13,232 nt of DNA from an uncultured bacterium (lineage in GTDB: Bacteria; Bacteroidota; Bacteroidia; Bacteroidales; JACABE01): assembly GCA_903911455.1 (NCBI GenBank), contig CAIWDQ010000291.1, positions 1-13,232 of the forward strand, in the 5' to 3' direction. Made by a program: the position numbers and the translations under genes. The notes under the pieces are model-generated. The model saw nothing but the letters and a program-made list of their open reading frames with translations, ran no database searches and was not told the DNA's origin. Positions 1 through 7,887 of the stretch are shown in pieces (position 1 is the stretch's first letter; the number at the start of each line of letters is the position of its first letter).

Positions 1-1742
1 GTCATAAAATCATTACAAGGATTTGGATAAACAACAAAACTTGGTTTATCAATAATATTTACCGAATTTATAACACTTCCAATTCTATGTATAATCCAAC
101 ATCTAGGATCAATATCAACGCTATCAATATTATTATGGAAAACAAAATTAAAGGTTTGATTATTTTGCGACTGATAAAACTTAACAATTGTATCGCCAGT
201 GGAAGTATGAAGTTTAAATTCTATATTCCCTTTAAAAAGAGGAGTTGTAGTTGTGGAAGTTATTTGAGAGAGATTTAAAGCAACAGTATCATTTTTTTGT
301 GTCCAGACTAAACTATAAGTAGGATATCCTTCTCCAAAAATCCATTCATTAAAAAAATCAGTTAAGTTTTTACCTGAAACTTGCTCTGCCACGGATTTAA
401 AATCTATCGTTATTGCAGTGCTACCTCTAAATTGATTTTGATATGTTTTTAGAATAGCAAAGAATATGCTATCGTTATTTATTTCAAATCTTAAGTTATG
501 AATGACAAATGCACCCTTAACATAAGATAGTCTATCATCAAATAATCTGCTTTCATCTGTTTCTTGACCTAATGGTACGTAAACACTCCCATTTGGACTA
601 CTCATTATATAATTATGTGCGCTATTAATCATATTCTGTGCTACTGATAAAATATCATAATGTGATGTAACGAGGTATTCTGCATAAGTAGCAAATCCTT
701 CATTAAGCCAAACATCATTCCAGGTTCCACAGGTAACATTATCACCAAACCACTGATGAGCTAGTTCGTGTGCAATAAAACTTGATTCTATCCACTGAAT
801 AGTTGTCATAGTCTGATTTTCCATACCACCTCCAATAGGAGCTTGGCAATGCCCATATTTTTCTTTATAAAAGGGGTATAACCCAAATATTTCAGAAAAA
901 TATTCTATATAGGTTCTAGTAGTATCAATTAGTAACTCATTCCCAATTACATTAACAGTATCATTTTTAATATAATTTTGAACTAAAATAGAATCACTTA
1001 TTCCATTTGGATGTGCATAAAAAGAGTAATCTACATAATTCCCAACAGCTATAGAGATTAAATAATATGCAATGGGGTATCTTGATTTCCATTCATAACG
1101 GACTTTATTATTAGGTAATGGAACAATGGCAGTAAGCAAACCTTGCGAACCAACTTTATTGATATTTTTAGTTGTAACAAATACATAAACAGAATCAAAT
1201 TTATCACCTAAAGATTGTTTTACAGGATACCAATTACTAGCTTCATAAGATTCTGATAAAGTACAAGTATAAGGTCCTGGGGAAGCAAAAGCTGGAGAAG
1301 CTCCTTCTGCATAAATAAATTTTAGTCCATGATAACAAATCTGTATAGTAAAATTAGCACCATTACTTAAAGTATTGGAAGGCACAAATGTCTGCCAATC
1401 TAATCTATAAAATGGTTTTAATTGGTTATTGATTTTAACAGAATCAATAATTAAAGAATCATTTAATTCAAATACCAATGTATCGAGTGTTGGAGCTATA
1501 ACTTTGGCATTAATTGTTACATTTCCTGAAAAATAATTGGTGTCTGTTTCTACATAAAGATCAAGTTTTATAAATTTCATTTTATACTTACTCATAAGTA
1601 GGGACTGAACTGTATAATTATCGGGAGCTCGAAAATGAGAATGATGTTCAAATTTATTTTCTATAAACTTTTCATCAACGCGTTGAGAGAAAAGATGATT
1701 ACTAATAGTTATCATCAATATAAACAGAATGAAATTTTTCAT
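1..1742 (-). CDS. Secreted M1-family metallopeptidase with type IX sorting domain (3' end cut off by the window)
   Basis: My own translation from the ATG at 1742 gives 580 codons with no stop; the frame is still open at base 1, so the C-terminus lies outside. Residues 1-21 form a signal peptide ending near LFSQ. An M1 N-terminal beta domain is followed by the catalytic domain: substrate-amino-group motif GGGMEN at 304-309 (Glu308), zinc motif HELAH at 325-329, third zinc ligand Glu348 in NEGF, and a candidate transition-state Tyr407 in RLSY. The M1 family removes N-terminal residues from peptides using zinc. The last visible residues (VYPNPCNDFM) are the start of a type A T9SS sorting domain, so the enzyme is probably delivered to the surface or medium. 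It aligns almost without gaps with the gene at 1947-3881, and all catalytic residues fall at identical numbers. About 64 residues should be missing. The family is certain; the substrate is unknown. Confidence 0.93.
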   Translation of the reverse strand, partial: MKNFILFILMITISNHLFSQRVDEKFIENKFEHHSHFRAPDNYTVQSLLMSKYKMKFIKLDLYVETDTNYFSGNVTINAKVIAPTLDTLVFELNDSLIIDSVKINNQLKPFYRLDWQTFVPSNTLSNGANFTIQICYHGLKFIYAEGASPAFASPGPYTCTLSESYEASNWYPVKQSLGDKFDSVYVFVTTKNINKVGSQGLLTAIVPLPNNKVRYEWKSRYPIAYYLISIAVGNYVDYSFYAHPNGISDSILVQNYIKNDTVNVIGNELLIDTTRTYIEYFSEIFGLYPFYKEKYGHCQAPIGGGMENQTMTTIQWIESSFIAHELAHQWFGDNVTCGTWNDVWLNEGFATYAEYLVTSHYDILSVAQNMINSAHNYIMSSPNGSVYVPLGQETDESRLFDDRLSYVKGAFVIHNLRFEINNDSIFFAILKTYQNQFRGSTAITIDFKSVAEQVSGKNLTDFFNEWIFGEGYPTYSLVWTQKNDTVALNLSQITSTTTTPLFKGNIEFKLHTSTGDTIVKFYQSQNNQTFNFVFHNNIDSVDIDPRCWIIHRIGSVINSVNIIDKPSFVVYPNPCNDFM

Positions 1743-1801
1743 ATCAAATTATATTAATTCTAAATATCCCTCGCTTAATTTTACAAGAAACATCTAGAAT
1801 A

Positions 1802-1832
1802 CAAAAGTAATACTAAATGATATTAAAACAAA
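1802..1832 (-). promoter_or_regulatory. Bacteroidota-type promoter for the first M1 gene
   Basis: Read on the minus strand, TTTG (1829-1832) is followed after exactly 19 bases by TACTTTTG (1802-1809). This matches the Bacteroides sigma-ABfr pattern TTTG-N19-TAnnTTTG. It leaves a leader of roughly 50-55 bases before the ATG at 1742, so this M1 gene can be transcribed independently of its upstream paralog. Confidence 0.7.
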
Positions 1833-1855
1833 ATATCTTATTATATTTAATCTTA

Positions 1856-1927
1856 AATAAAAAAATAAAAGAGGAGCCTTTTGTACTAAAAAAATGATCC
1901 ACGAAAATTATTATATATGACTCCTCT
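1856..1927 (-). terminator. Probable intrinsic terminator after the second M1 gene
   Basis: On the minus strand, 19 bases after the stop of the 1947-3881 gene, AGAGGAGTC (1919-1927) can pair with GGCTCCTCT (1870-1878), nine pairs including one G-U. A T-rich run (TTTATTTTTTTATTT) follows. The loop is about 40 bases, long for an intrinsic terminator, so efficiency is uncertain. It separates the two tandem M1 genes. Confidence 0.5.
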
Positions 1928-1946
1928 CTATTTCTCTTTAATGTCT

Positions 1947-3881
1947 TTATTCCTTTATGAATTTCTTTATAGATTTGTTAATGCCATCGTTAATTTCTAG
2001 GAAATAAATTCCGGCTTTAATATCTTTTAAATCTAAATTATATTGAGTCCCATTTAAATTTTTTGCAAAAGTAATTCTTTTTCCCATAACATCAACAACA
2101 TTAAGTTGATAATTTTTAATATTTTTAATAAAATTTATTTTCAACACATCCTTACATGGATTGGGATATATAGTAAAAACAGGCTTATCCTCCACATTGA
2201 TACCATGTACAATACTGCCTACACCATTAACTATCCAGTTATTAGGATCAATCACCACACCGAAAACCTGTTTATGAAGCACAAAAGAATAATTCTGTGC
2301 ATTTTGATTATTATATAGTCTTACAATAGTATCACCCGAAGTGGTTTGTAACTTAAACTCAATATTGCCTTTATATAAAGGTGTAACCGTTGAAGATGTA
2401 GCCTGGGTAAGACTTAAAAACACGGTATCGTTAATTTGTGTCCAGGCAAGACTATAAATAGGATAACCCTCACCATAACACCATTCATTAAAGAAATCAG
2501 TAAAGTTCTGTCCTGAAACCTGTTCTGCCACATGTTCAAAATCAAGACTTGTCGCTACACTATCTTTAAACTTATTAGTATAAGTTCTCATAAGCTGATA
2601 AAAAATACTATCGTTATTAATTTCAAACCTTAAATTGTGCAATATAGCAGCTCCTTTATGATAAGAAAGACGACCGTCAAATATACGGTTGTCATCAATT
2701 GCAGCCACAGGAGGTATATACACACTTCCATTGGTAGCCGACATAATATCAGTATGCCAGGCATCCATATGGTTCTGTGCTTCACTCCAACCTCTAAAGT
2801 GATTGCCAACCAGATATTCAGCATAAGAAGCAAAACCTTCGTTAAGCCAGATATCACTCCATGTAGCACACGTAATATTATCCCCATACCACTGATGCGC
2901 AAGTTCGTGGGTAATTAAATAAAAGTTAAAACCCCCAAGTGTTGTCATCGTCTGATGTTCCATACCCCCACCGAGCGGAGTTAGGCAATGCCCATATTTT
3001 TCTTTCATAAAAGGATACAAACCGAAGATAGTAGAATAATATTCAATAAAGTTCTTAGTACTATCTATTATCAATTTATTCTGATTAAGAGTGGCAGTAT
3101 CATTATAAATGTAGTTCTGAATTAATAACGAATCGGTAGTACCTGCCGGATGCGCATAAATAGAATAATCCTGGTACTGGGCAACAGCAACCGATATCAA
3201 ATAATAATCTATAGGATATCTTGTTTTCCATTCGTATCTCACCTTATTATTTGGCAGAGGAACCACAGCAGTAAGTATACCTTCGGAGCCAACTTTATTA
3301 TCATTAGCCGTAGTAACAAATATATATGCAGAATCAATTTTATCAGTTAAAGATTGTTTCACGGGAAACCATTCGTTAGCAGCAAAAGATTCGGATAAAG
3401 TATAGGTAACATTGTTAACACAAGAAATCCCTGTAAAGAAATTACCGGTATTGGTATTGCAAGTCCCATGATAGTATACTTGAGAAGAAAAGTTATCAAT
3501 AATATTAAGTGTAGCAACAAATACATAAACCATCCATCCGTTTCTTATATATGGCTTTAATTGATTGTTTATTTTAATAGAATCAATAATTAAAGCAGAG
3601 TTTAATTCAAAAGCAAAAGTATCCAGAACATTTGAGACAACAACTGCATTCATCAGCACATTACCCGAAACATAAACATTAGTGCGCTCCACATCAATAT
3701 CAAGCTTATAAAACTTAACATCATACTTATCCAGCAATGGTGAAGGCACATTATATTGATCAGCACTCTTATTAAATCTCTTGTGTTCAAACTTATTCTC
3801 AACGGTGTTATCTCCTACACGTTGGGCGTACATATGATTTAAGATAACGATCATCAAAATAACTAACAGTATTCTTTTCAT
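1947..3881 (-). CDS. Secreted M1-family metallopeptidase with type IX sorting domain
   Basis: A 644-residue zinc aminopeptidase-like protein. Residues 1-19 are a signal peptide (cleavage near MYA-Q). The M1 beta-sheet domain occupies roughly 45-240 and the thermolysin-like catalytic domain roughly 245-470. Visible motifs are GGGMEH at 304-309 with Glu308, HELAH at 325-329, Glu348 (18 residues after the second His) and candidate catalytic Tyr407. Residues 568-644 form a type A T9SS C-terminal sorting domain (start IYPNPC; conserved core DVMGK; end KAGIYFLEI then KSIKKFIKE). The large C-terminal helical domain of long M1 enzymes is absent, so this is the short form. It is a tandem duplicate of the gene at 1-1742, with different codon choice and a GGGMEH rather than GGGMEN motif. 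It probably degrades extracellular peptides; the exact specificity cannot be read from sequence. Confidence 0.95.
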   Translation of the reverse strand: MKRILLVILMIVILNHMYAQRVGDNTVENKFEHKRFNKSADQYNVPSPLLDKYDVKFYKLDIDVERTNVYVSGNVLMNAVVVSNVLDTFAFELNSALIIDSIKINNQLKPYIRNGWMVYVFVATLNIIDNFSSQVYYHGTCNTNTGNFFTGISCVNNVTYTLSESFAANEWFPVKQSLTDKIDSAYIFVTTANDNKVGSEGILTAVVPLPNNKVRYEWKTRYPIDYYLISVAVAQYQDYSIYAHPAGTTDSLLIQNYIYNDTATLNQNKLIIDSTKNFIEYYSTIFGLYPFMKEKYGHCLTPLGGGMEHQTMTTLGGFNFYLITHELAHQWYGDNITCATWSDIWLNEGFASYAEYLVGNHFRGWSEAQNHMDAWHTDIMSATNGSVYIPPVAAIDDNRIFDGRLSYHKGAAILHNLRFEINNDSIFYQLMRTYTNKFKDSVATSLDFEHVAEQVSGQNFTDFFNEWCYGEGYPIYSLAWTQINDTVFLSLTQATSSTVTPLYKGNIEFKLQTTSGDTIVRLYNNQNAQNYSFVLHKQVFGVVIDPNNWIVNGVGSIVHGINVEDKPVFTIYPNPCKDVLKINFIKNIKNYQLNVVDVMGKRITFAKNLNGTQYNLDLKDIKAGIYFLEINDGINKSIKKFIKE

Positions 3882-3943
3882 TATAATTATTATTGTTTAT
3901 GAATCGGTTTAATATTATGTAGATAATAATATTAAAGAGGGTA

Positions 3944-3976
3944 CAAAATTACTAAAATACTTATCATTATTAACAA
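3944..3976 (-). promoter_or_regulatory. Promoter for the second M1 gene
   Basis: On the minus strand TAATTTTG (3944-3951) matches the TAnnTTTG -7 element. A TTG (3974-3976) lies 22 bases upstream, slightly further than the usual 19-21. The leader to the ATG at 3881 is about 55-60 bases. Confidence 0.5.
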
Positions 3977-3995
3977 CATTTTCATTATTAACAAC
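3964..3995. repeat. Two direct 14-base repeats between divergent promoters
   Basis: TCATTATTAACAAC occurs exactly at 3964-3977 and again at 3982-3995, an 18-base period. The pair lies in the 192-base region between the divergent M1 and C1B genes and overlaps the -33 region of the minus-strand promoter. It could be a paired regulator site or a chance slippage product; no known operator is recognised. Confidence 0.4.
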
Positions 3996-4024
3996 TTTTT
4001 TACATCTAATTGGTAATTAAATTA

Positions 4025-4032
4025 TACTTTTG
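4025..4032 (+). promoter_or_regulatory. -7 element for the C1B peptidase gene
   Basis: TACTTTTG matches TAnnTTTG and lies 41 bases before the ATG at 4074. No good TTTG is found at the expected distance upstream (sequence there is T-rich), so only the -7 half is supported. Confidence 0.5.
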
Positions 4033-4073
4033 CAGCAAAATTCAAAATTAATATTTAACAATTTTAATAAATA

Positions 4074-5273
4074 ATGAAAAAAATAATCTCATTTATCGTT
4101 GTAGTATCCTTTGTTTTCACAACATTAAGTTATGCTCAGGACACCACATCAAAGAAACCGGAAGGTTATAAATTTAAAGTGGATAAACAACTTCAGACTA
4201 CTGCCTGCAAAAATCAAGCTCGTAGTGGAACTTGCTGGAGTTTCTCTACTATTGCTTTTTTTGAGTCAGAATTGATACGTATGGGCAAAGGCGAATATGA
4301 TCTTGCTGATATGTATTGCGTAAGACTTGCCTATGCTGACAAAGCTGAAAAGTTTGTACGTATGCATGGTACTATTAATTTTGGTGGCGGTGGTGCTGCC
4401 CACGATGTTCTTGATGTAATTACTAAATATGGTATGGTTCCTGAAGAAGCTTATGCTGGTTTAAATTATGGTGAGAAGCTACATAATCATGGCGAACTTG
4501 ATGCAGTTTTGAAAGCTTATATTAAAGTTATTGCTGATGATAATAATAAAGTTATTTCTACAGCCTGGTTGAATGGATTCAATGGCATACTTGATGCATA
4601 TTTAGGTAAACTACCTGAAACTTTTACCTATAAGGGAAAATCTTATACTGCTAAATCTTTTGCTGATGAATTAGGTATTAAAGCTGAGAATTACGTTGAG
4701 TTTTCATCATACACACATCATCCTTTCTATACTAAATTTGCTATTGAAGTACCTGATAACTGGTCATGGGGTGAAGTAAATAATGTACCTGTTGACGAAA
4801 TGATGAAAATTATTGATAACTCTATTGAAAACGGATATACTGTTGCTTGGGGTGCAGATGTTAGTGAAAAAGGATTCTCATGGAAAAATGGTGTGGCTAT
4901 TGTCCCTGATGAAGAGAAAACAGATCTTACCGGTACCGAACGTGACAAATGGGAGAAACTAACAGATAGGGAAAAACAGGCACAATTATATACTTTTAAC
5001 ACTATCGTTAAAGAAAAAGTTATTTCACAGGAAATGCGTCAGAAGGCATTTGATAATTATACCACCACTGATGATCATGGTATGCAGATATGCGGAATTG
5101 CTCACGATCAGAACGGAAATAAATATTATATCATTAAAAATTCATGGGGATTTGAAAATAAATTCCAGGGATTCTTCTATGCTTCTGAAGCATTTGTAAG
5201 ATATAAAACTATGGATATAATGGTAAATAAAGCCGCAGTTCCAAAAGACATTAAGAAGAAAGTAGGTTTATAA
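4074..5273 (+). CDS. Exported C1B-family cysteine peptidase (bleomycin hydrolase/PepC-like)
   Basis: A 399-residue papain-fold peptidase of the C1B type. Residues 1-21 are a signal peptide (cleavage near SYA-Q). The oxyanion Gln48 and nucleophile Cys54 sit in KNQARSGTCWSFS, the catalytic His335 in DDHGMQICGIA, and Asn356 in KNSWG. This order and the long insertion between Cys and His are typical of bleomycin hydrolases, which are usually cytosolic hexameric aminopeptidases. This one has a clear signal peptide, so it should act in the periplasm or outside the outer membrane. No T9SS sorting domain is present; the protein ends KKKVGL. It is monocistronic: its own -7 element lies upstream and a strong terminator follows. 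The divergent neighbours are M1 aminopeptidases, giving a local cluster of exported peptidases. Family assignment is firm; the substrate is unknown. Confidence 0.93.
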   Translation: MKKIISFIVVVSFVFTTLSYAQDTTSKKPEGYKFKVDKQLQTTACKNQARSGTCWSFSTIAFFESELIRMGKGEYDLADMYCVRLAYADKAEKFVRMHGTINFGGGGAAHDVLDVITKYGMVPEEAYAGLNYGEKLHNHGELDAVLKAYIKVIADDNNKVISTAWLNGFNGILDAYLGKLPETFTYKGKSYTAKSFADELGIKAENYVEFSSYTHHPFYTKFAIEVPDNWSWGEVNNVPVDEMMKIIDNSIENGYTVAWGADVSEKGFSWKNGVAIVPDEEKTDLTGTERDKWEKLTDREKQAQLYTFNTIVKEKVISQEMRQKAFDNYTTTDDHGMQICGIAHDQNGNKYYIIKNSWGFENKFQGFFYASEAFVRYKTMDIMVNKAAVPKDIKKKVGL

Positions 5274-5295
5274 ACCTTTATTTCTAAATAATCTT

Positions 5296-5331
5296 AAAAA
5301 AAGGTATAGATTTCCATCTATACCTTTTTTT
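5296..5331 (+). terminator. Strong intrinsic terminator after the C1B gene
   Basis: GGTATAGAT (5303-5311) and ATCTATACC (5316-5324) form a perfect 9-bp stem with loop TTCC, extended by an A-tract before and a T-tract after. It begins 22 bases after the stop codon at 5273. The flanking A/T runs would also let it work, more weakly, on the opposite strand. Confidence 0.9.
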
Positions 5332-5335
5332 ATTA

Positions 5336-5343
5336 TACATTTG
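5336..5343 (+). promoter_or_regulatory. -7 element for the phosphodiesterase-fold gene
   Basis: TACATTTG fits TAnnTTTG and lies 20 bases before the ATG at 5364. The -33 region falls inside the preceding terminator stem and has no good TTTG. The leader would be only about 14-16 bases. Confidence 0.45.
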
Positions 5344-5363
5344 CATCATAAAATAAAACATTA

Positions 5364-6989
5364 ATGAAACATATAGTTATATTTCTTTCAGTTTTGCTGA
5401 TATCTCTATCAGTTTATAGTCAGACCGATATTAAAATTTGCACCTTTAACATCCGCAATAGCGCCGAAGATGATGGTACAAATAGCTGGACTAATCGTAA
5501 ACCTATTATCGCTGCCTTTTTAAAAAGAGAACAACTGGATATTATCTGTTTCCAGGAAGTATTAAGCAATCAACTTGAGTTTTTGGTGGCACAGCTTAAA
5601 AATTATTCTTACTATGGAGTAGGTCGTAATGATGGTAAAACAAAAGGGGAATATGCTCCCGTTTTCTTTAATAAAAACAGATTTACTCTGGTTAATTCTA
5701 AAACTATCTGGCTTTCTGCTACTCCTTCAGTTGCCGGCAGTGTTGGTTGGGATGCTGCTACACAAAGGATAGCTACTTTTGCTATGCTTTACGACAGGAC
5801 TGATAATATAAATATACTTGTTGTTAATACTCATCTCGATCATATAGGAACTCTTGCCCGTAGCGAAGGAGTAAAGCTTATTCTTAAAACCATTAAAATA
5901 TATAATCCAAATGCTAAAACTATCTTTACAGGCGATTTTAACAGTACCCCTGACGAGGAAGCTTACCAGATAGCTTCCGGAAAATGGAAAGATATACAAA
6001 GGCTTTATGATGCAAGAGTTAATGCAGGTAAGAAACTTATGGGTAATAAGCAATCCTTTACCGGTTTCGGTACTCAGAAAGGGGAATATATCATTGATCA
6101 TATTTTTTATGATAATAATTTTAAAGCTGTAAAGTATGAGATTAATGAAGTAAAGGAGGCTGATGTTTTTATCTCTGATCATTATCCTGTGACTGCTGTT
6201 TTGGGTGTGATTTATGAGCCTGTTAAGAATGATTTTGGGATTCAGGAACTTTCTTCCGGCCTATCTTCTCCATATATAAGTGATAATTCAATCGCATTTA
6301 ATGATAAGAAAAAGATATCTATTCAATGTGATGCTGATGATGCTAAAATTTATTATACTCTAAATAATACTACTCCTACTATTAAGGATAAGTTATTTGT
6401 TAAGGCATTCTTTATAGATAAAACTACTACAATAAAAATAAAAGCTTTTAGCAAAGATAAAGATACGAGCCTAACCACTACTTATACATTCTATAAAGCT
6501 ATAGTTAATGCACCAAACAAGAAAAATATTATTGTTAAACTAAATAGTCAGCCAAGTCATAAGTACGAATATAATACTGATGCTTTATGTGATGGTAAGA
6601 TTGCAGAAACCGGTTCGTTTGAGAACTGGATGGGCTTTGATGGCACTGATATGGATGTTACTTTTCAGATAAATGAAGTTACTACTATTAAAGCTCTTCA
6701 TTTTCGTTTTCTGCAAAAGACCAATTCATGGATATTTCCTCCTGATTATATTACTATTTCCATCTCTAATAATGGCAAAGACTTTACTTCAATTAAAACG
6801 GAGAAGCTTAATAATACTATAAGTAAGAATGATCCGGAAAGTATTATCAATATAGAAACTTTGCTTAATCAAAAGGTTAAATATATAAGGATCTACGCTA
6901 AAAACTATGGTGTTCTACCTGAGTGGCATATAAGTAAAGGAAGTCCTGCCTGGCTTTTCGCCGATGAAATTGTGTTGGAGATAGATTAA
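5364..6989 (+). CDS. Secreted endonuclease/exonuclease/phosphatase-family enzyme with chitobiase-C-like and F5/8C-like domains
   Basis: A 541-residue exported multidomain enzyme with a signal peptide at 1-20 (VYS-Q). Residues 22-282 are an endonuclease/exonuclease/phosphatase (EEP) domain with its full metal-dependent active site visible: Asn29 in FNIR, Glu65 in FQEV, His157 in NTHLDH, Asp191 and Asn193 in GDFN, Asp245 in IIDH, and Asp272-His273 in SDHYPV. The family cleaves phosphodiester or phosphomonoester bonds in nucleic acids, sphingomyelin or inositol phosphates. Residues about 305-378 resemble the chitobiase/hexosaminidase C-terminal fold (KIYYTLNNTTPT), and about 385-541 resemble an F5/8 type C (discoidin) sugar-binding jelly roll ending in FADEIVLEID. 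The binding modules suggest action on a surface-exposed or glycan-linked target. No sorting domain is seen. It is a single-gene unit between two terminators. The EEP call is firm; the accessory domains are moderately certain. Confidence 0.9.
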   Translation: MKHIVIFLSVLLISLSVYSQTDIKICTFNIRNSAEDDGTNSWTNRKPIIAAFLKREQLDIICFQEVLSNQLEFLVAQLKNYSYYGVGRNDGKTKGEYAPVFFNKNRFTLVNSKTIWLSATPSVAGSVGWDAATQRIATFAMLYDRTDNINILVVNTHLDHIGTLARSEGVKLILKTIKIYNPNAKTIFTGDFNSTPDEEAYQIASGKWKDIQRLYDARVNAGKKLMGNKQSFTGFGTQKGEYIIDHIFYDNNFKAVKYEINEVKEADVFISDHYPVTAVLGVIYEPVKNDFGIQELSSGLSSPYISDNSIAFNDKKKISIQCDADDAKIYYTLNNTTPTIKDKLFVKAFFIDKTTTIKIKAFSKDKDTSLTTTYTFYKAIVNAPNKKNIIVKLNSQPSHKYEYNTDALCDGKIAETGSFENWMGFDGTDMDVTFQINEVTTIKALHFRFLQKTNSWIFPPDYITISISNNGKDFTSIKTEKLNNTISKNDPESIINIETLLNQKVKYIRIYAKNYGVLPEWHISKGSPAWLFADEIVLEID

Positions 6990-7019
6990 AACTACATTTT
7001 TACCGATAACTTGTCAGAT

Positions 7020-7064
7020 TAAACCGCAAACTGATTTCTTTTAATTTAGTTTGCGGTTTATTTG
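7020..7064 (+). terminator. Intrinsic terminator after the EEP gene
   Basis: TAAACCGCAAACT (7020-7032) is perfectly complementary to AGTTTGCGGTTTA (7048-7060), a 13-bp stem with a 15-base loop, followed by TTTGTATT. It lies 31 bases after the stop at 6989. The same TTTG doubles as the -33 element of the next promoter. Confidence 0.8.
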
Positions 7065-7092
7065 TATTAAGCTTAGTTCAGCAGTAATTTTG
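7061..7092 (+). promoter_or_regulatory. Bacteroidota-type promoter for the plug-only/433-residue gene pair
   Basis: TTTG (7061-7064), 20 bases, then TAATTTTG (7085-7092): both elements match the Bacteroidota consensus at near-ideal spacing. The leader is about 37-40 bases to the ATG at 7137. The -33 element directly abuts the terminator of the previous gene. Confidence 0.7.
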
Positions 7093-7136
7093 TTTCATAA
7101 TTAATAAATTTAATAACAATTTAAAAAAGAAAGAAA

Positions 7137-7826
7137 ATGAAGAAAATGTTACTAAGCCTAATACTGGTAAGCAGCTTACTGGTAGGCATAAAAGCACAAA
7201 CTGGTTCAATAATGGGAAGGGTTGTTGATAGTGTAACCAATGAAACCATTCCGGGTGCTAACGTCTATGTAATGATAGCAAATAAGCCTTTTAGCACAAC
7301 AACTGACATTAATGGTAATTATCATCTCAAAAATCTTAATCCGGGTACATACACCCTACATATCTCTTTTGTTGGATACAACGCACAGGAAATTAAAAAC
7401 GTGCCTGTTAATACCAATAAAATTACAGGTATGGAAAAGATTGCATTAAATAGTGGAGTTCAGATGGAAACTGTTGAAATTACTTATATTGAAAAAGCAA
7501 TTGATATAGATCCATCAGAAATGAAAATAAGAAGTACTGAACTAATAAAACTTCCTCAGGCTAAAGATATTAATATGATCATTAGCATGCTAACTCCAAG
7601 TGCTTATGTAAGTCCGAATGGTAAAGATGTTTCGTTTAGAGGCTCTAGATATGGAAGTGTAAAATATATTGTTGATGGGATTAAACAATTAGGAGGAAGC
7701 GCCAGTGTTCCAAGCGTAGCCATTGCAAGTATGATGGTTTACATGAGTGGTGTGCCTGCGAAATATGGTGATTTCGATGGTGGTGTTGTTGTAATCGAAA
7801 CCAAGAGTTTCTTTGATAATAATTAA
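7137..7826 (+). CDS. Plug-only TonB-receptor-like protein: CarboxypepD_reg-like domain plus TonB plug, no barrel
   Basis: A 229-residue exported protein with a signal peptide at 1-20 (IKA-Q). Residues about 22-105 are a CarboxypepD_reg-like beta sandwich (GSIMGRVVDSVTNETIPGAN, GNYHLKNLNPGTY, SFVGYN), the N-terminal extension common in SusC-type receptors. Residues about 125-223 are a TonB-dependent-receptor plug: KLPQAKDINMIISMLTP, DVSFRGSR, YIVDGIK, then GVPAKYGDFDGGVVVIETK. The protein stops almost exactly where the plug ends. SusC-type receptors continue with hundreds of barrel residues, and no barrel coding is found downstream in any frame. It is therefore not a transporter by itself. It may be a soluble periplasmic or barrel-partnered plug; its function is unknown. 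A full paralog with the same end point is at 10648-11322, which argues against decay. The next gene starts 61 bases on and is probably co-transcribed. Confidence 0.85.
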   Translation: MKKMLLSLILVSSLLVGIKAQTGSIMGRVVDSVTNETIPGANVYVMIANKPFSTTTDINGNYHLKNLNPGTYTLHISFVGYNAQEIKNVPVNTNKITGMEKIALNSGVQMETVEITYIEKAIDIDPSEMKIRSTELIKLPQAKDINMIISMLTPSAYVSPNGKDVSFRGSRYGSVKYIVDGIKQLGGSASVPSVAIASMMVYMSGVPAKYGDFDGGVVVIETKSFFDNN

Positions 7827-7887
7827 CCCATAAACAATAAAATTATTACTATGATTCATTCTGTTCCACACTAATAAAGCTAAAAAC

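Noticed and set aside
87..278. A plus-strand 63-codon open frame
   Set aside because: It is antisense to the M1 gene, whose frame is open and conserved with its paralog throughout this stretch.
4727..6182. Antisense open frames at 4727-5002 and 5727-6182
   Set aside because: They are mirror frames inside genes with complete catalytic motifs on the plus strand, and their translations show no family features.
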